Assembly (NCBI GenBank): GCA_023055355.1
Contig: JALJCS010000001.1
Location: forward strand, 99,061,381 to 99,125,380
Length of the DNA stretch: 64,000 nt
From: Agelaius tricolor
Taxonomy: Eukaryota; Chordata; Aves; Passeriformes; Icteridae
Direction of reading: 5' to 3'
Shown here piece after piece: positions 27,006 to 38,830 of this stretch (position 1 is its first letter; each line of letters opens with the position of its first letter). Made by a program: the position numbers and the translations under genes. The notes under the pieces were generated by a model, which saw only the letters and a program-made list of their open reading frames with translations, did no database searches and had not been told where the DNA came from.

Positions 27006-30000
27006 AAAGAAAAACTGCAGTTGTGTTTTTTTGCAATGGATTGCTCTGAAGATGGTGATCAGCCCAGACCCATAGGTATCAGCCAGGCCCCTGAGTCTGA
27101 CCATGAGGTCAGGACTTACCAATTTACCATCATGGACAAAACAGACTCAACTTGTGGAACATTATTTAATTTATTAGGAAGTTTTATCTTTTTCAAAATT
27201 CTATTTTCTACTGTGGAAATTTTTCTTTCTAAAATATCCAATAATATTATGAAAAGGGGAAAATTTTTGCTCAGAATCATATATATTTAGAAATATTCAC
27301 TAAAGCTGTACATTCTGTATGATCTCATATATCACACAGGTAAATCTACACTGAACCATTTTTGTTGTATCTCACTCAAATATATTCAAGTTTGGCAGTA
27401 TATTTTCAGAGAATAAAACATGGGAAATTCATAAATATTGATAATCTGATGAGCAATGTGTAGAGCATTTGGAATATGTATGAGGTTAGAGTTCTAGGTG
27501 AAGTTCTTACCCTAGATTTAGTATATTCTCACGACAACGAAGGACCCACTGTTGCCACTTTTAGTCTTCTAAGGAGATATTTGCCAGGGCTAAAGAAACA
27601 TTTGCCATGAGGATCTGTGAAATTATTGATAATTGGGAAATACTTGAATAATAAACAAGCTACCACTACCCCTTACCGAGTGACCTGCTCACCCTGCCAC
27701 AGGCTAAGTCTGAAGGTAAATCAATGGGCAGTCCAAAGTCTCCATCCAGCAGGTAGATTTCTTGATAGACAACATTCTTCCTTGGCTTTGAGGTCTCCTT
27801 AGAGTACCTTTTATGAATTTAATGCAAACACATACTGAAAGGATCTGAGTATTCACAAAGGTGTCAAGTTCTCACTGGGTGGCTCTTTAAAATGTTTATG
27901 GAGCTTGCATAAATTAAACTAAACTTGCCCAGTAAAGCTGCAGGAACCACGTTAACTGTTTGCAGTCACTCTGCTCTCTCAGACACGTGTGCCACAGGGT
28001 GTGTCATCATCATGCTTCGCTCACATTAAAGCTTTTCCTCAGCTTCACTCATGAGTTAGGTTAAGTCTAACAGAGCTATATTACTTACAGCCCCAAAGCT
28101 GGTTCAAGTGAGGTCAATCCAAGCTAACATCTCTGCACAATACTCACATCCTTTAAAAACTTCAGAGCCAAATCCATTGAAAATCACTGGGACATTGATC
28201 AAGAATCATACAGCCCTTTCAAAAATCAAACTTACTTTTTATTTTCCTGTTGTTCAGGATGAGCATAAGGAGCTTCTGATCTGTCAGAATATTTTGGTCA
28301 TGTTTTCTGTAGAAAAATTTCAGCAGCGTCAGCAAAATTCAACATGAGGAGCAAAAAAAAGGTTTATTTTATGAGAATTGTAGGCCACAAGACAAGCAAG
28401 ATTGATCAATGATTTACATTAAAACTGAAATGGAAAATGTTTGCGATCCATTTGATTACTGAGACAAGAGTTTTGCTCTGACACAGCCAGCAACACTGCA
28501 CACTCCCTCCACAGGCAGTAAACCTGAACTAGGGATTAACTGGGTCTTTAATTTTTTATTCAGTAGAACTTATTTTCCTCTAATGCTTTTTTTCCCCCAG
28601 AAAATAGACCCACAATAATTTTCAGATATGGGAACTTTGCAATTTCATACAAGTACTGGTAGATTAATTCATAGAAAATTCTAATTCTTCTTTCAGTTTG
28701 CAAACATGAAAAATCATTTATCTGATTGGGTTCTCTGGGTGAAAATCTCCCTTTATAATGATTCTTTTTGTTACCAAATATATGCTTTATTTAAATGCTG
28801 TTATTGAAAACTGTGCTTAAAAAGCCATTTTAACATATTATTACTATTATTATTATACAAGGTTCACAACAGGTTTTAATTTAAAAGAAACTTAATCAAC
28901 ATTTATCTGACACGTGTAATGAAAAAGAATTTACACAGAAAGAAACTTAAAAAATTAAGTAACAACAAGCTGAAAATGCAAGCCTTTTTTTTTCTAATTT
29001 GCCCATGTAGTTTATGACTAAAGAAAAGGTCTTTTATATATGCACCAAGTCTCTTTGAAAATTGATATTTGTACTACTTTGGATAAACCATAAATATGTT
29101 AATATAGATAATGATATATAAATTTATTAATGCTACTAGTTTATATCAGAGTTGTGGAACTCACTGTTTGTTGCAAGTATCACATTCTGAGCACTGAATA
29201 AGAATTTAGAATATAATGTCAAAGAATACTGCAGTCTGCTTTTTATGCAACAGCATTAAATCTCCTCTCCTTTTTCCTTTCTATCCTGTTTACAACAAAT
29301 TTTAGTAAAGCAATCATAGGTGATAATGTGGCAAAATCCAGAGTTCATGTTTAATTATGATCAGTTTAAGATGCCTCTAGGCCAATCTCACTTATTACTG
29401 AGAGCGTGGAAAAAATTACTCTCAAAATTAACAAGGCTTAGGACAGATTATTGGTATTTTCTTTTTTAGTATCATCTTTAAGATCTTTAAGAAATCAAAT
29501 CCTGCCTTTCCTCAAGGTACAATGGCAACTAAGATGAGATGATTTTTGTGTTAGTGACTAAAGAATAACTGAATGGTCATTTGTAAAATACTGTAGCTTA
29601 AAAAAAAAAAAAATTAGCTTAGGCTTGAGATACCCTTCTGTTTTATGGAAAATAGGTGAAATTCTTTTAAGTGTGGGAAAGTTGATGCAATCTTTTTTTA
29701 GAAGACAAAACATGGGGAAATACTTCTCGATTTAGGCACGATTGCATGTTCTGATGGACTTTAAAAGAATGTTGTAAGCTACATAAGGTCTTCATTTTTG
29801 TCAGCAGATCTATTAAAGACTACAATTCAGATATTAAAATAAGTTTCATTCTTATATAGCTGATATTTCTGATATTTTTATTTAAATATTGGTCAGTCAA
29901 TGAACCATTGCAACCAGAGCTTTAACCACAAAAGAATGTCTCAACTTTGATAATTAAATTCAAACTGTAGCTCCTCACAGCCATAGTTAAGTTGCCACCT

Positions 30001-33000
30001 GTTCCTGAAAGCTCCTGAGACAAAGAGATGTAATTTCCTTTTTCCAAAACTTTATATCCTGACATATTCAGCTTTTACAACATTAGACAGTCCATAGTTT
30101 TGTTTATATTTAAACTTTCCCATCAAACACGGGGTAGATGTGATGTCCCCTTTAAATAATATCTCAATAAGTCAGGAAAAGATTAATTTAGCTAAATTGA
30201 AGATAGCTCAGACCAAAGATTAATTTTCTCTAGTGTCCAGAGAAATCCAAGCCCTTATCTATCATCTGAGTCCTACATCCCAACACACTGTAGACAGCAG
30301 TTAAACATAATTTCTAGAAACTCCATGTCTTTAGAAATGCTGTAGTAAGTGGAAAAGGAAATTCTTAAGACAGCAGTGTTTTGGGGTGTCAGCAAGATGC
30401 ATTCTGGGAACCAGCTCTGTGTTTTGAGCATTTCAAAATTTCTGAGCAAAATGCAATTAGGTAATTATCATTAATTCTAATTAGTCAAATAAAAGTAATT
30501 AAAACACACCTCCAGGTGTCATATTTATTAAGGGACAGTTTGTTTTGTTATGTCAGTGGTACTTTTATTTCAGTCCCACGCTCATTTCCAGGCAGGGCTA
30601 CTGTAGCAAGAATGATGCTAATAAGATATTTATTACAGGGAAATAAGTTTTTCTCTGATGCTGAACGCTGAAATGCTGTGATACTCAGAGTATTGATACC
30701 AATCTACCTGTGTTTTTATTATTTGAAAGGACATCAAGAAGCCAGCAAAAAGATGACATTCTGCTGCAGTGAATGCAGTACATATGCTGTATTAAGAATG
30801 TCAACTATGAAAATGATAGGATTTTAATTTTTTAACTTCTACTGGAAGTAGCAGATTTTTGCATATGTAGCTGTTTTAAAATTTGAAGTCCTTATTATTT
30901 AGATTGAGAAGTTCACTTTAACTTTTGGTTGGTATCACCAACAAACTTGGGCAAATTTAGGACTGTTTAAAGTGACAATGTGTCGTGATCTTGTACTTTC
31001 TGTAATAAAACAAAACTTTAAATTCAATGGGAAGTTGATATATCAATGAAAAAAATTTAATATCTTTTAAACAATCTTTTCAGGGAGTTTTGAATAGTAT
31101 CCAAACTAACCATAGATGAAGGTCTCTACATTTAAATATTAAGCATACAGTCAATAGAGGCATTAGCAGAAAGAAACTTAAAAACCCTGACTACTATCTC
31201 TAAAATGCATCATTGAAAATGAACTCAGTGTAATACAGATTAAAAAAAATCTCAGGGTGCTTTATTTATTTTGGGATTTTTTTAGATCTGCTAGTACATA
31301 TTAATTATAAATTAAAGACACAGATCTGAACTGAAGAGTATAAATGTTTAAGAAGTTACAAATAATTGAAAAAGCAGAAAGCCCTTTAGGACTTCATCTT
31401 TCTTTGAAAGGATTCTGTTTCTCATTTTGTTTGTGGAAAGCTGAATTCTTGGACTCATGGGAAGGTTCTTTATAATGCAGGCATGTGACTTCTGTCCAGA
31501 GCTGACTGACAAGATCAAATCTAATCTACATGGGTTGTTATTATCAGAAATATTTTAATTATAGCTTTATACTTGATTTACTAGATTTAGGGAATTTATC
31601 TAAAGTAATGTTGAAAAATAAAATCTCAACTATCAAGCATTTGCTGGCTTTATTATTAATAAATTAATTTTATTGCCGCTCAGGTATAGATCAAACAGAT
31701 GGTTGAACCTGATGTCTTTCTGTTACAGTTTCCTCCCCAAAGTAATTTATAAATTCTCTTTTTCTCCTTACTTGTTCATCTGACCAGAAACGAATGCACA
31801 CACTTGAACAAATACAGGTGTTTGTATGAGAAATCAAGCTACCAAATAGAGAAAGTAGAAATTATTTAAATAGAAAAAGCATCTGCTTGCCACTTCAATA
31901 TAGTCCAAAGATCCTCCACCTACAGCAATTTTATGCATATATTAGCAATTTCTACACAGCAGTGAATTGAAATTATTCAGGCCATGTATAAGCAAGGTTG
32001 TCTATTTTGGCAGAGTCAAGAAAGTTAATTTAAAATAAAATATACATTCAAAATACTACATTAATCTATAAATATAATGACAATTTATCTATCTTAAACT
32101 GAGATATAACTAGATATACATTTTTAATAAAATTTATTAATTTTAAAATTTTATTTCTTTAGTTAAAACTTTTCACCAGCCTAAATAGCACCTCCCAAGT
32201 CAGTGGGGTGGGGTGGGAATTCTTGGAATTATGAGAGATCTGACTGTGCAGTATCTTCTAGAAAAGACTTGTCCTTTGGAACATTTAATCTATAATATTA
32301 ATCACTTCTTTCTTGTAGTATGATGAAAGTAAGTCATTGTTTTTTATCTTACAAAGCCATGAGGCAAAGCTTTGGCACAAAGGGAATGTAAAAAGGTATT
32401 GTAGAAATAAGATTTTGTTCTAAACAATTTTGAAGAAAACTAGCACAGTACCAAAGAGTTTTAGAGGAATAAAATACAATGGGTTAAGAAAATGCTTGCT
32501 CAAAGTAGAAAAAATAGATGGAAAGCATTGTGTCTCTTCAGAGGGAAGGGGAGAGTGGGGGAGGATGCTAGATATGGGAAAAGAAACCTGGTTAGTCAGT
32601 GATTTTTATGAGCTGCTTTTTTATACATCCACACTCTTATTTCATGAAATGGAATATTTTCTTCCCTCAGGGATGAAAGCATTTTAGATTTGTTGATGTT
32701 CTGCCTTTAACTTTGCAGCCAAAACCAACATTTTTCTAATGGTAATGTATTTCTATTTAAAAGACATTTGCAGTAAAAAGTTTATTCTGGTCTGCTCATG
32801 TGCAATCCAGTCATTCTGTAATTGCTTCTACAGGCAATATAGCTATAGGCAAGTTGTCAGTATTTATGCTTACGATAAAAATCCTGGTTATAAGGAATTC
32901 TTCCATTGGGATAAACAATAGCCTGGAGGAAAAGGCAAGAGAAGGAAACCATATTTCTAAAAAATTAAATAAAAATGGAAAGACAAAATCTAGCACAAAA

Positions 33001-33499
33001 AGCTGTAAGGCATTTGCAGTTGGCTCTTCCTGTGAAATCAACGTATATTGTGCCTACTCATACACCCACAGGCACTTAAACACACTTGCATATATGTTAA
33101 GCTTTGTCTTGCCTTACAGTAGGAGATCTTTAAAAGCAGAAATATATGAAAACACTAAAGAAACAGAACTTGTCTAAACTGTTTAAAATCCAATTCTTTT
33201 ATATCTATTTGATTAACTTCTTCAATAACTGAGCTTCGCCTTAAACCTATCTGTTTGGTAGAAAAACAATAAGAAGCACACTTTTCCTTTTTTTCCTTTT
33301 TTTTTTCTGGATTTATTACAATTCAGTCACATGGCTATTTATTTCTGGTTTAAGAGATAGCCCTATACCAAATCAAGACGGTACCCAATGTTTCTAGCTA
33401 AAAAGAAAGCAAAGCCTAACCTGCTGAGCCGTGAAAACCTTTACAGTGAGGAGTGAATATAGGCATATTTGCTTGATGTAGAAGTAGGTGTCCAGGTTT
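27006..33499. other. Unique AT-rich noncoding sequence with a possible conserved element
   Basis: No gene recognised over 6.5 kb. A cluster of homeodomain-type sites lies at 30,452-30,520. A 125-codon plus-strand frame at 32,800-33,177 has no recognisable domain and overlaps other frames, so it is treated as chance. Confidence 0.55.
30452..30520. promoter_or_regulatory. Clustered homeodomain and E-box-like sites
   Basis: Within about 70 bp there are several TAAT/ATTA cores (GCAATTAGG, GTAATTATC, CTAATTAG, GTAATTAAA), followed by a palindromic CACCTCCAGGTG at 30,507-30,518. Dense homeodomain cores beside paired CACCT/AGGTG half-sites are typical of developmental enhancers. With no alignment, conservation is unknown and the call is inference only. 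Confidence 0.3.
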
Positions 33500-34165
33500 T
33501 AGAATTACAGAAGGAGTGAAGTCAGAAGGGACCACAGTGGGTCATCTGGTCCAACCTTGCTTATCAGGCAGGGTCATCCTAGAGTACATGGCACAGGATT
33601 CTGTCCCAAGAGTTCTTGAGTACCTCCAGTGAGGGAGACTCCACAATCTCCCTGGAAACCTGTTACAGTGCTTGGTCACTCACACAGTCACTAAGTTATT
33701 CCTCATGTTCAGGAGGAACTTCCTGTGCATCAGTTTCTGCTCATTGCCTTTTGTCCTATTGCTTGACACCATCAAGAAGGGCTTGGCCCCATCCTTCTGA
33801 CACCCTCCCATTAGACACTCATACACATTGATGAGGTTCCCTCTCAGTTGTCTCTTCTCAAGGCTGACCAGGCCCAGCTCCTTCAGCCTATCCTTGTAAG
33901 AGATGCTCCATTCCCCTGATCATCTTTGTTGCCATCCACTGGACCTGCTCCAGGAGCTCTGTGTCTCTCTTGCACTGAGGAGCCCAGAACAGGACACAGC
34001 ACTCCAGATGTGCCTCAGTGGGGCTGAGTAGAGGGGCAGGATCACATCCCTAGACGTGCTGGCAGTGCTCTTCCTAACGCACTCCAGGATAACATTGGCC
34101 TTCTGGCCACAAGGGCACTGCTGGCTCATGGAGAGCTGGTTGCCTGCCATTGTGCACACAATCAC
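33500..34165 (-). mobile_element. CR1 LINE fragment (3' end and RT C-terminus)
   Basis: A minus-strand CR1 of about 660 bp. The plus strand shows the reversed tail and GTCAGAAGGGACC near 33,520, then the usual blocks TCATCTGGTCCAACC, AAGGCTGACCAGGCCCAGC and GGCCTTCTGGCCACAAGGG. It encodes a decayed C-terminal part of the CR1 ORF2 reverse transcriptase. Its 5' side ends close to an LTR that begins by about 34,201. A 113-codon minus frame (33,920-34,261) starts in the LTR and reads into the CR1, so it is a chimera of two repeats and not a gene. Confidence 0.9.
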
Positions 34166-34200
34166 CACCAGTTTTGCTTTTGTGAGTGCCTGGCATTTAG

Positions 34201-34757
34201 CCAGTGTCAAAACACCTTCCCCCCCAACTCCTGCCAAGTTCTTGGCCTTAAATTCACTCACAGTTTTTCTCTACCTCCTAGCCACCCAGCAGTCCAGGGC
34301 TACTGGGGTTGGCATCAGTTCTTCACATGTTGTCTTTGCCCCTCTTTAGAGGGAGCACTCCTCACACTCTGCCCCTGATCCCCTGTAGGGTCTCTTTCTT
34401 GGGAGATAATCCTCCATGAACTTCTCCAATTTGGTTCTTCCCATGGGCTGCAGTTCTTCACAAACTGCTCCAGCATGGGACTTCTCCACAGGGTTCAGTC
34501 CTTCAGGAATAGATTGCTCCAGCATGGGTTCCCTGTGTGATAGGGAGTCCTTACAGCAAACCTGCTTCAGTGTCAGCTCTGCTCTCCATGGGTCCACAGG
34601 TCCTGCCAAGATCCTGCTAAACTGCAGCATTCCCACAGTCACAGCCTCCTTCAGACAGCTGTCTGGTCTGGTGTGTGGGCTGTGGGCTGCAGATGCATCT
34701 CTACTCCAGCATGGACCTCCATGAGCTGCAGGGGCACAGCTGCCTCTCCATGTGTGA
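34201..34757 (-). mobile_element. ERV LTR, 3' part (minus strand), interrupted
   Basis: This is the distal part of a long avian ERV LTR on the minus strand. It carries the family's repeated short blocks, seen on the plus strand as GGGCTGCAG and CTCCAGCATGG units near 34,450-34,735. The LTR's final third, with its poly-A region, is missing where it meets the CR1. A 168-codon minus-strand frame (34,346-34,852), the longest in the window, is LTR-borne: it lies mainly in these imperfect repeats and its start lies in the inserted segment. I see no retroviral protein domain in it. Confidence 0.75.
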
Positions 34758-35360
34758 GACACTGAAATATGAAAGGTTAATGTCTCAAACAATTGGCCAA
34801 TTGCAAAAGGAGCAGGTGCTTTGCTGAGACCAGGTTTGTACCCTCCAATCAAAGGAGAGGAGGAGAGTTCTTAGGTGTTTTATTGCAAAACCTCTTACCT
34901 GCATAAGAACAGCCCTGGTGCAGAAGAGCTCCACCACCAGAGGATGGAAACCAAACGTTTAGCAGCAAGCTGGATTTTGAGTCAGATGGGTGAGAATGCT
35001 GATAAGAAGCAGATCCTGCAGAGGTGGGATAATGCTTTTTATTATGCCAGTATCCTCCCTTACACAATTGGCTCAGGTGTAAAACTCCCCCTCCCCTGGG
35101 AAAAGTATCAGGACATTCATATGTTGGCCTGAAGATGTTCATCCCTTCTGATGGGCCATAGCTGACTTAACGAGGCTGTCATGGCCTAGTCTCTAGGTCA
35201 CATCCTAGAAGGTGTCATAAATCAGATGAATTTCTGGGGCTTCCACCAAAAGATTATGCATGATCCACGGTGTTGCATAACAGTGTAAAACTCTCATCCT
35301 CAGGGGAAGAATGTGGGCGTTCTCACCTGAACCTAAACATATATTTACCCATTGAAATTT
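34758..35360. other. Unidentified segment splitting the LTR
   Basis: About 600 bp separate two parts of one LTR that should be close together. The segment contains two similar blocks, GTGTAAAACTCCCCCTCCCC near 35,078 and GTGTAAAACTCTCATCCTC near 35,283. It may be a second LTR nested in the first, or a long-U3 subfamily. I could not find clear TG...CA ends or a target duplication. Confidence 0.5.
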
Positions 35361-35604
35361 GTGCTCCTCTTTTCGACTGCACTTGCTTAGTTATTTTGGG
35401 TTTTTTCCGCCCTCCTCCTGACTGTATTTTCTTAGAGGCACCACCACTGTTCCTGATGAACTCAGTCTTGGACAGTGTCAAACCAATCTTGAAGCCAGCT
35501 GGCATTGGCTCTATCAGATGTAGGGGAAGTTTCTAGCAGCTTTTCACAAAAACCACCCCCGTAGCTTCCCCCTGCTACATTTCTACACAAACCCAATTCA
35601 CACA
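35361..35604 (-). mobile_element. ERV LTR, 5' part (minus strand)
   Basis: Read on the minus strand this begins TGTGTGAATTGGGTTTGTGT, the 5' end of the same LTR family as 34,201-34,757. It continues through the conserved block seen on the plus strand as GCTGGCATTGGCTCTATCAG near 35,500. The TG start at 35,604 is clear. Together with the distal part it accounts for one interrupted LTR that has lost its 3' end. No viral gene is attached. Confidence 0.75.
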
Positions 35605-35978
35605 ACTATCTATGGATTAAATTTTAATTAAGGTCCTCTTCACCTAGAAAAAAATTAGTGTTTAATTTAATCATTTAAATTTGCAATATTCAGAAAAGAA
35701 GCTTAAATTAGTCCTGTTCTCTGATTCATCTCCCATGACTAGGTATTATAAAATATCTAGGCAGATCTGGAAAGAGGTGGCAGAATCTCCTCCCATGTGA
35801 TTATCCCAGCCTTTGAAAGAAATGTGCTTTCTTTATAATATTTTCTTTTTGCAAACAGGATGTAATACCCAAGAAATAACAATGCATAATAAATCACTCC
35901 ACTCTTGTATGCACTTGTGTGTGCATACACATATATATATGCGCATATACATTTAATGAAATTGTTTATAGAATAGAC

Positions 35979-36014
35979 AATTCATTGTCACCAGAAAATT
36001 CATTGTCACCACAA
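35979..36014. repeat. 18-bp tandem duplication
   Basis: AATTCATTGTCACCAGAA is followed directly by the same 18 bases with one G-to-C change. It is probably a slippage duplication. Confidence 0.85.
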
Positions 36015-37226
36015 AACAGAAAAAAAACAAGCCCAGACAAGGTTATCTAGGAAAATCTGTTGACCAAAAAAAAAGACTTAAACAAGATAAACTAAGGTTA
36101 TGAATTAATAGGATTGAATATCAAAAAGGTTACAGGTCACTGAAGTCTGTATTCAGAACAGCATATGAGAAATTTAGCTGAAGATGGATTCATAGCTGAA
36201 CTGAATTAATTATATGAAAATAAAATAATGTAGATCTTAAGAACAGGAAGCAAGATCCATCGGTTATCTATCAGAGCTTATTGAGTGGTTCCAAATATTT
36301 AGACTCCATTATTTGTATCAAATCTAAGAATGTGGTAAATAAAGTATATTGTAACTAAAAGGGAAAGGTTATACTGTTCTTAGAACCTCAAGATCTTGAA
36401 GTTCATTAAATATCTTCTACTAAACTGTCAGTGAGTTTCAGGAAACCTGATCTAATGCTTGTTTACTGATATTTTCTCCACATAATTTAATGGATGGCCA
36501 ACTTAGCCCAAAATTCTTAATAAAAACTGTACATGAGTTGTGTTTATACAGAATATGCTGCTTCAAAACTGTTAAGTTTACCTTCATTTAAAAACTGTAT
36601 TAAGATCATAGTTGGAAACCAAGGCACAAACTAATGAGACAGATTTGTGAATTCTTGAAAGGCATGAAAAGAAAAAGAATCAGGACACAAAAATATTTTG
36701 CTTGCCTTCTGTTTTGGTTGAAAGGAACATCCAGGGATGACCGTGTGTTCTCACAAATGACTGCATCAAAAGTATTCAATGCTTTTTTCTTCATAATATA
36801 TCTAATAAAATACGCATCTATTTTAAAGATTTGTAAGCTTCACATAGGTATCGAGAACACAGAAAAAGCAAATGGAAAGTTTGTAGGACTTGGTAAGCAA
36901 GTTTAAATGAGCAATAAAAACATCGATAGTGAGAAATGTTTACTAAGTTCTTCATCTTTATACAGTTCAGTATCTCTTTCTGCATGACAGGTAGAAAATA
37001 TTCTCATTACTACTGTCCTGCTCCTTTTCCCAAATTCTTTTTACCTGGTTTCCTTAACAGTTTTCAACAACATGAAGGAATGAATTCTTCAAATCAAGCA
37101 TGCACAAGGAAACAATCTTCAAAGAAGCTTTTACCAGAAACTTTCTATTTTACTTTCTACTCCTACGGCATGTACTGCAACAGTTGAATTTTTTCCTTCA
37201 GAAAATTCTAGTGTAATAAGGAGAGA

Positions 37227-37252
37227 GGGGGAAGAGGGTTTGGGGTGAGGGG
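37227..37252 (+). other. G-quadruplex-type motif
   Basis: Four G tracts of 5, 3, 4 and 4 bases are separated by loops AAGA, TTT and TGA, which meets the usual pattern of four runs of three or more G with loops of 1-7 bases. It is isolated in AT-rich sequence. Confidence 0.7.
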
Positions 37253-37337
37253 AGGAAGCTTTGTCAAGGAGTAACTTCTCTGGAAGTCCTTTAATTAGCA
37301 CTATTTATCAGGTCCAGGGTGAATTCCTGATCAGAAG

Positions 37338-37409
37338 CAGTGAAAGGCTTTTTAATTGATTCATGTAGTAAATCAGTGAAAGGCATTTGTAATTGATTAA
37401 TGTAGTAGA
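37338..37409. repeat. 36-bp imperfect tandem duplication
   Basis: CAGTGAAAGGC followed by a TTAATTGATTCATGTAGTA-like block occurs twice at a 36-bp offset, with about five differences. The divergence suggests an older duplication than the others in the window. Confidence 0.85.
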
Positions 37410-37476
37410 AACAGCATTTAGTCACTATTACATGTCAGTAAGACCTTCAACATTGCAGGTATTTTACCCTGCAAAA

Positions 37477-37566
37477 CATATATATATATATATATATATA
37501 TATAGATATATATAGATATATATAGATATATAGATATATAGATATATAGATATATAGATATATAGA
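37477..37566. repeat. TA-rich microsatellite with changing period
   Basis: A (TA)n run passes into units marked by single G residues. The G positions are 37,505, 37,515 and 37,525 (period 10), then 37,533 to 37,565 in steps of 8. This is a directional change from TA to a 10-bp and then an 8-bp unit. Confidence 0.95.
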
Positions 37567-38683
37567 CATTTCCACAACGCGCCACAGATCACAAGGAATA
37601 TAAATGAACTATACAGAACTCACACAGAACAAGACACAACATACCTAAATGGATATAATTTTGTCTAAATATCCATGTCTACAAGTAAAGTATAAGTTTA
37701 GTTAACCTAATATCATCATAAATTCTTGTGCTAGTGTCTTTCTGCATGATTCTGCATTCATTGTCCCAAAGAGAAGTTTGAGAGTTTGTTGCATGTGATA
37801 GAAACAATTTGTGTTGGATTTTCTATTAATAAAAGTATTTCCACAGGCATTAGTAACAAAAAAAACTGGGAAATTGAGTTGTGCCATGGACTCCTTCTGT
37901 TTGAATGTAATTTTTAATTCTTAAAAAAAAAATAAAAATCAAGAAATCTGAACGTGGAAGTGCAAATCACAAGAAATTCAAATCTCTGAGATAGACCACT
38001 CTTATTCTTCTAGCATATTTATATGAAAAAATAAAAAAAGAATCACCAAAATAAACCAAAATTGCTTGCTTTAAACTCATATATAGACAATAAATAAACT
38101 TGGACACATAAAAACTTGACCCAAAAACTGAAACAATGGTGATAACAATTGTATCCTAGAATTGAAACTAGACACCAAGACCCTTGGAAATGGTGCATGG
38201 ATCATTTCCATTTTCATCTTAGCAGGCTTCCCACAATGGATGCAGTTTTCTAACACCTGTCTAAATGTGTATACAACTGTACAAATGTGTATACTGAGCT
38301 GATAAACACTGGCCATAGTTTCAATATGTACTGAAGTTTCTGGCTCAGCTCTCATAGAACAAGGATCATAGTAACCTTTTCTATTGCTCTGGAAAAGTTG
38401 GAGGGCCAGTCCTCAAACTCGTAATTATGTCATCACCCAGATATTCATCACCTACTATTTAAAGACATGTCAGAATTACACTTTTCATGTGGGTAAGCCA
38501 CCACTTTCTACACAGACCAGACCTGTCTGGTTGTTCTCTGCCCTCAGAGCCCAGGACCCTGGCCTTGTCTCTGAGTTATGACACCTGTCTGGGTGCCCAA
38601 AACACTTGCTTGAGTTTTGATGTGAGAAGAACTGTCTGTAGCCTCCTGACAGCTGTTTCACAAAATACAAAATATATGCTATA

Positions 38684-38830
38684 AAATATTGGAAAGCATC
38701 TCTGAAGTTCACCTAGTACAACTTCATGCTCAAAGAATGCTGACTTCAATGATACATCAGGTTCTTCAGATGCTTATCCAGACAAGTTTTCACAATTTCT
38801 AACTCTGGGGATTTTGTAACCTCTTGGATG
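38684..38830 (-). mobile_element. Degraded CR1 LINE 3' fragment
   Basis: The plus strand matches the CR1 3' region only loosely: TGGAAAGCATCTCTGAAGTTC, CACCTAGTACAAC, CTCAAAGAATGCTGACTTCAA, ATCAGGTTCTTCAGATGC, and TTTTGTAACCTCTTGG, in the expected order. It is clearly older than the 43.5-kb or 53.7-kb copies. Confidence 0.7.

Larger units (their letters stand above)
35605..38683. other. Unique noncoding sequence with simple repeats
   Basis: No gene recognised. The stretch holds two short tandem duplications, a G-quadruplex-type tract and a long TA-rich microsatellite, listed separately. A GC-richer patch at about 38,490-38,660 next to an old CR1 is unidentified. Confidence 0.55.

Noticed and set aside
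26949..27290. A 113-codon plus-strand open frame
   Set aside because: Its first part is the antisense strand of a CR1 3' end, and the rest is AT-rich sequence with no domain.
32800..33177. A 125-codon plus-strand open frame
   Set aside because: No domain or family words, and overlapping frames on both strands. A retrocopy would need a parent gene and a poly-A tail, and neither is seen.
34346..34852. A 168-codon minus-strand open frame, the longest in the window
   Set aside because: It lies mainly in the repeated blocks of an LTR and starts in the inserted segment, with no retroviral or host protein domain visible. LTR repeats of this kind often stay open by chance.
37477..37566. A regular repeat that might suggest an array with spacers
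   Set aside because: The unit is 8-10 bp of TA-rich sequence with no unique spacers. It is a microsatellite and not a CRISPR array.
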